The notes under the pieces are model-generated. The model saw nothing but the letters and a program-made list of their open reading frames with translations. It made no database searches and was not told where the DNA came from. Source: G963663315 sp963665165 (GTDB lineage: Bacteria > Pseudomonadota > Gammaproteobacteria > Arenicellales > Poriferihabitantaceae). Taken from it: a stretch of 64,000 nt of DNA. Where the stretch lies: contig OY761989.1 in assembly GCA_963665165.1 (NCBI GenBank), positions 806,001 to 870,000 of the forward strand, given 5' to 3'. The position numbers and the translations under genes were made by a program. This document shows, piece by piece, positions 62,943-64,000 of this stretch. The first letter of the stretch is position 1. The number at the start of each line of letters is the position of its first letter.

Positions 62943-64000
62943 TCAGGGGCCGGCCGACCTGCGGCAGGCCAGATAATGGCGTTGAATGGCGATTTGATCC
63001 GCCAGGTACTTAGCGTCGTGCCAAACCCCCCATATGAAGGATGACCCCCGGCGGGACAGCCAGGGCAGACCCAGAAAATAGATTCCGGGTTCGCTGGATA
63101 CCCCCCGCTCGTGCTTGGGGTTGCCGTTTCGGTCAAATGCGTCCACGTTCAACCAGCCGAAATCCGTGGCAAAGCCGGTTGCCCAGACGATGGAAGCGAT
63201 GCCAGCGTCTGCCAGATCCAGTTCAAGAACCGGGGCCGTTACACAGGCCGGATCCGGTTCGACTGCGCGGGCCTCGGGCTCTTCCGGAAAATCCATGCCG
63301 TTGCGGGCAATCCAGGCGTCGGCTTCGTCCAGTACGGACCATGTGTTCCTGTTTCCCGATTCGATATTTTCCGCCAGGTCGTTGGCAAAACGCAGTACGC
63401 CGTCGTGGTACGATTCCGTTCGTCCGACCAGCGTCATGCCTCGTGCGGCCAACCGTTTGAAGCTCACCGTCTCGCCACCATGGGCGCCGCTCACGGCAAT
63501 CGTGACATGTTCCGTGCCGGGGTCGAGGGTTGTGGCTTCCCACTTGCCGAGCACGCCCAGCCACCAGACAAAATCCTGCCCGCGGTAACTTCGGGGAGGC
63601 AGGTCGTGGGGGCCGACTGAGAGATATACCCGTTTCCCCGCGCGCAAGAGTTCGTCTGCAATCTGTGCGCCGGAAGAACCGGCGCCAACTACCAGCACAC
63701 TGCCCTGCGGCAGTTGCGCGGGATTCCGGTAGGCGCTGGAATGAATCTGGAGGATTCCCGCATCATCCGGAAGCACGGCCGGTATCGCAGGATTCTGGAA
63801 CGGTCCGGTGGCGGCCACCACACGGTCCGCTTCGATCACTCCCTCCGAAGTTTCAACGTGGAAACCGCATCGTCCGGGATTGCGTTCTACCAGCCGGACC
63901 TCCACTCCGCATCGAATGGGGGCGTTGACCATTTCCGCGTATGCCGTGAAATACTCCGCTACTCTCTCCTTTGGCGCGAACGCGTCCGGATCAAAATCGG
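62943..64000 (-). CDS. CzcO/FMO-like NAD(P)-dependent flavoprotein monooxygenase, C-terminal part
   Basis: The frame is open to the right edge, so the N-terminal FAD motif is outside. Visible features: the second dinucleotide fold VLVVGAGSSGAQIADELL, the FMO-like IVWATGFATDFGWL motif, and RVVAATGPFQNPAIPA. The family includes flavin monooxygenases and Baeyer-Villiger enzymes, often annotated as CzcO. Nothing more specific can be said. It ends 12 bases after the convergent glycosyltransferase stop, where I saw no clear hairpin. Confidence 0.83.
   Translation of the reverse strand, partial: DFDPDAFAPKERVAEYFTAYAEMVNAPIRCGVEVRLVERNPGRCGFHVETSEGVIEADRVVAATGPFQNPAIPAVLPDDAGILQIHSSAYRNPAQLPQGSVLVVGAGSSGAQIADELLRAGKRVYLSVGPHDLPPRSYRGQDFVWWLGVLGKWEATTLDPGTEHVTIAVSGAHGGETVSFKRLAARGMTLVGRTESYHDGVLRFANDLAENIESGNRNTWSVLDEADAWIARNGMDFPEEPEARAVEPDPACVTAPVLELDLADAGIASIVWATGFATDFGWLNVDAFDRNGNPKHERGVSSEPGIYFLGLPWLSRRGSSFIWGVWHDAKYLADQIAIQRHYLACRRSAGP

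Noticed and set aside
1..64000. CRISPR arrays, rRNA and tRNA genes
   Set aside because: No spaced direct repeats or RNA gene signatures were seen on either strand by eye.

Overview
The window looks like the chromosome of a G+C-rich heterotrophic gammaproteobacterium, probably marine or host-associated (a guess from the transporter content). The lineage call rests on hda beside a CDP-alcohol phosphatidyltransferase, the purM-purN-DUF3108 order, and YadG/YadH-like ABC genes. Transporters with periplasmic binding proteins dominate: one tripartite tricarboxylate transporter (TTT), two TRAP systems and one taurine-type ABC system. No rRNA, tRNA or CRISPR was seen.

Layout. 1-6.85 kb is housekeeping: the 3' end of argF, a WrbA-like flavodoxin, hda and a phosphatidyltransferase on the minus strand, then purM, purN, DUF3108 and an ABC-2 exporter. 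6.9-13.1 kb (minus) is a five-gene catabolic locus, tctA-tctB-tctC-sauS-sauT, best read as uptake of sulfoacetate or a similar acid and its reduction via a CoA thioester. 13.3-16.6 kb holds a lipoprotein subtilase autotransporter, a small lipoprotein and a c-type cytochrome. 16.7-22.1 kb has an AruH-like aminotransferase, a dimethylglycine/sarcosine dehydrogenase-like flavoprotein, a LOG protein and a 3-hydroxyisobutyrate dehydrogenase-family enzyme. 22.1-28.9 kb (minus) is folE, a SABATH-type methyltransferase and a TRAP system whose large permease has a coiled-coil tail of about 320 residues. 29.0-31.7 kb has a DUF2797 protein and a CapD/WbpM-type dehydratase.

31.8-45.2 kb is a defence island of much lower G+C. 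It has a compact four-gene Druantia-like operon (DruA, two unrecognised proteins, a 1849-residue DUF1998 helicase DruE), decayed alpA and phage-type integrase pieces, and a NotI-family endonuclease paired with a D12-class adenine methyltransferase. The Druantia layout does not match the canonical five-gene type I and is the best candidate here for an undescribed system.

45.2-64 kb returns to the host composition: methyltransferase, EamA exporter and YcaD-like MFS (minus); an acyl-CoA synthetase, DapA-family lyase and BKACE operon; a taurine-type ABC operon with an enlarged permease; a flavoprotein divergent from a second TRAP operon whose large permease is frameshifted; a sulfotransferase; a two-domain glycosyltransferase; and the C-terminal part of a CzcO-like flavoprotein monooxygenase running off the right edge.

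A recurring theme is C2-sulfonate and organic-acid scavenging: a taurine-type ABC operon and SauS/SauT-like enzymes beside a TTT transporter. The decisive downstream enzyme (Xsc) is not in the window, so this remains an inference.
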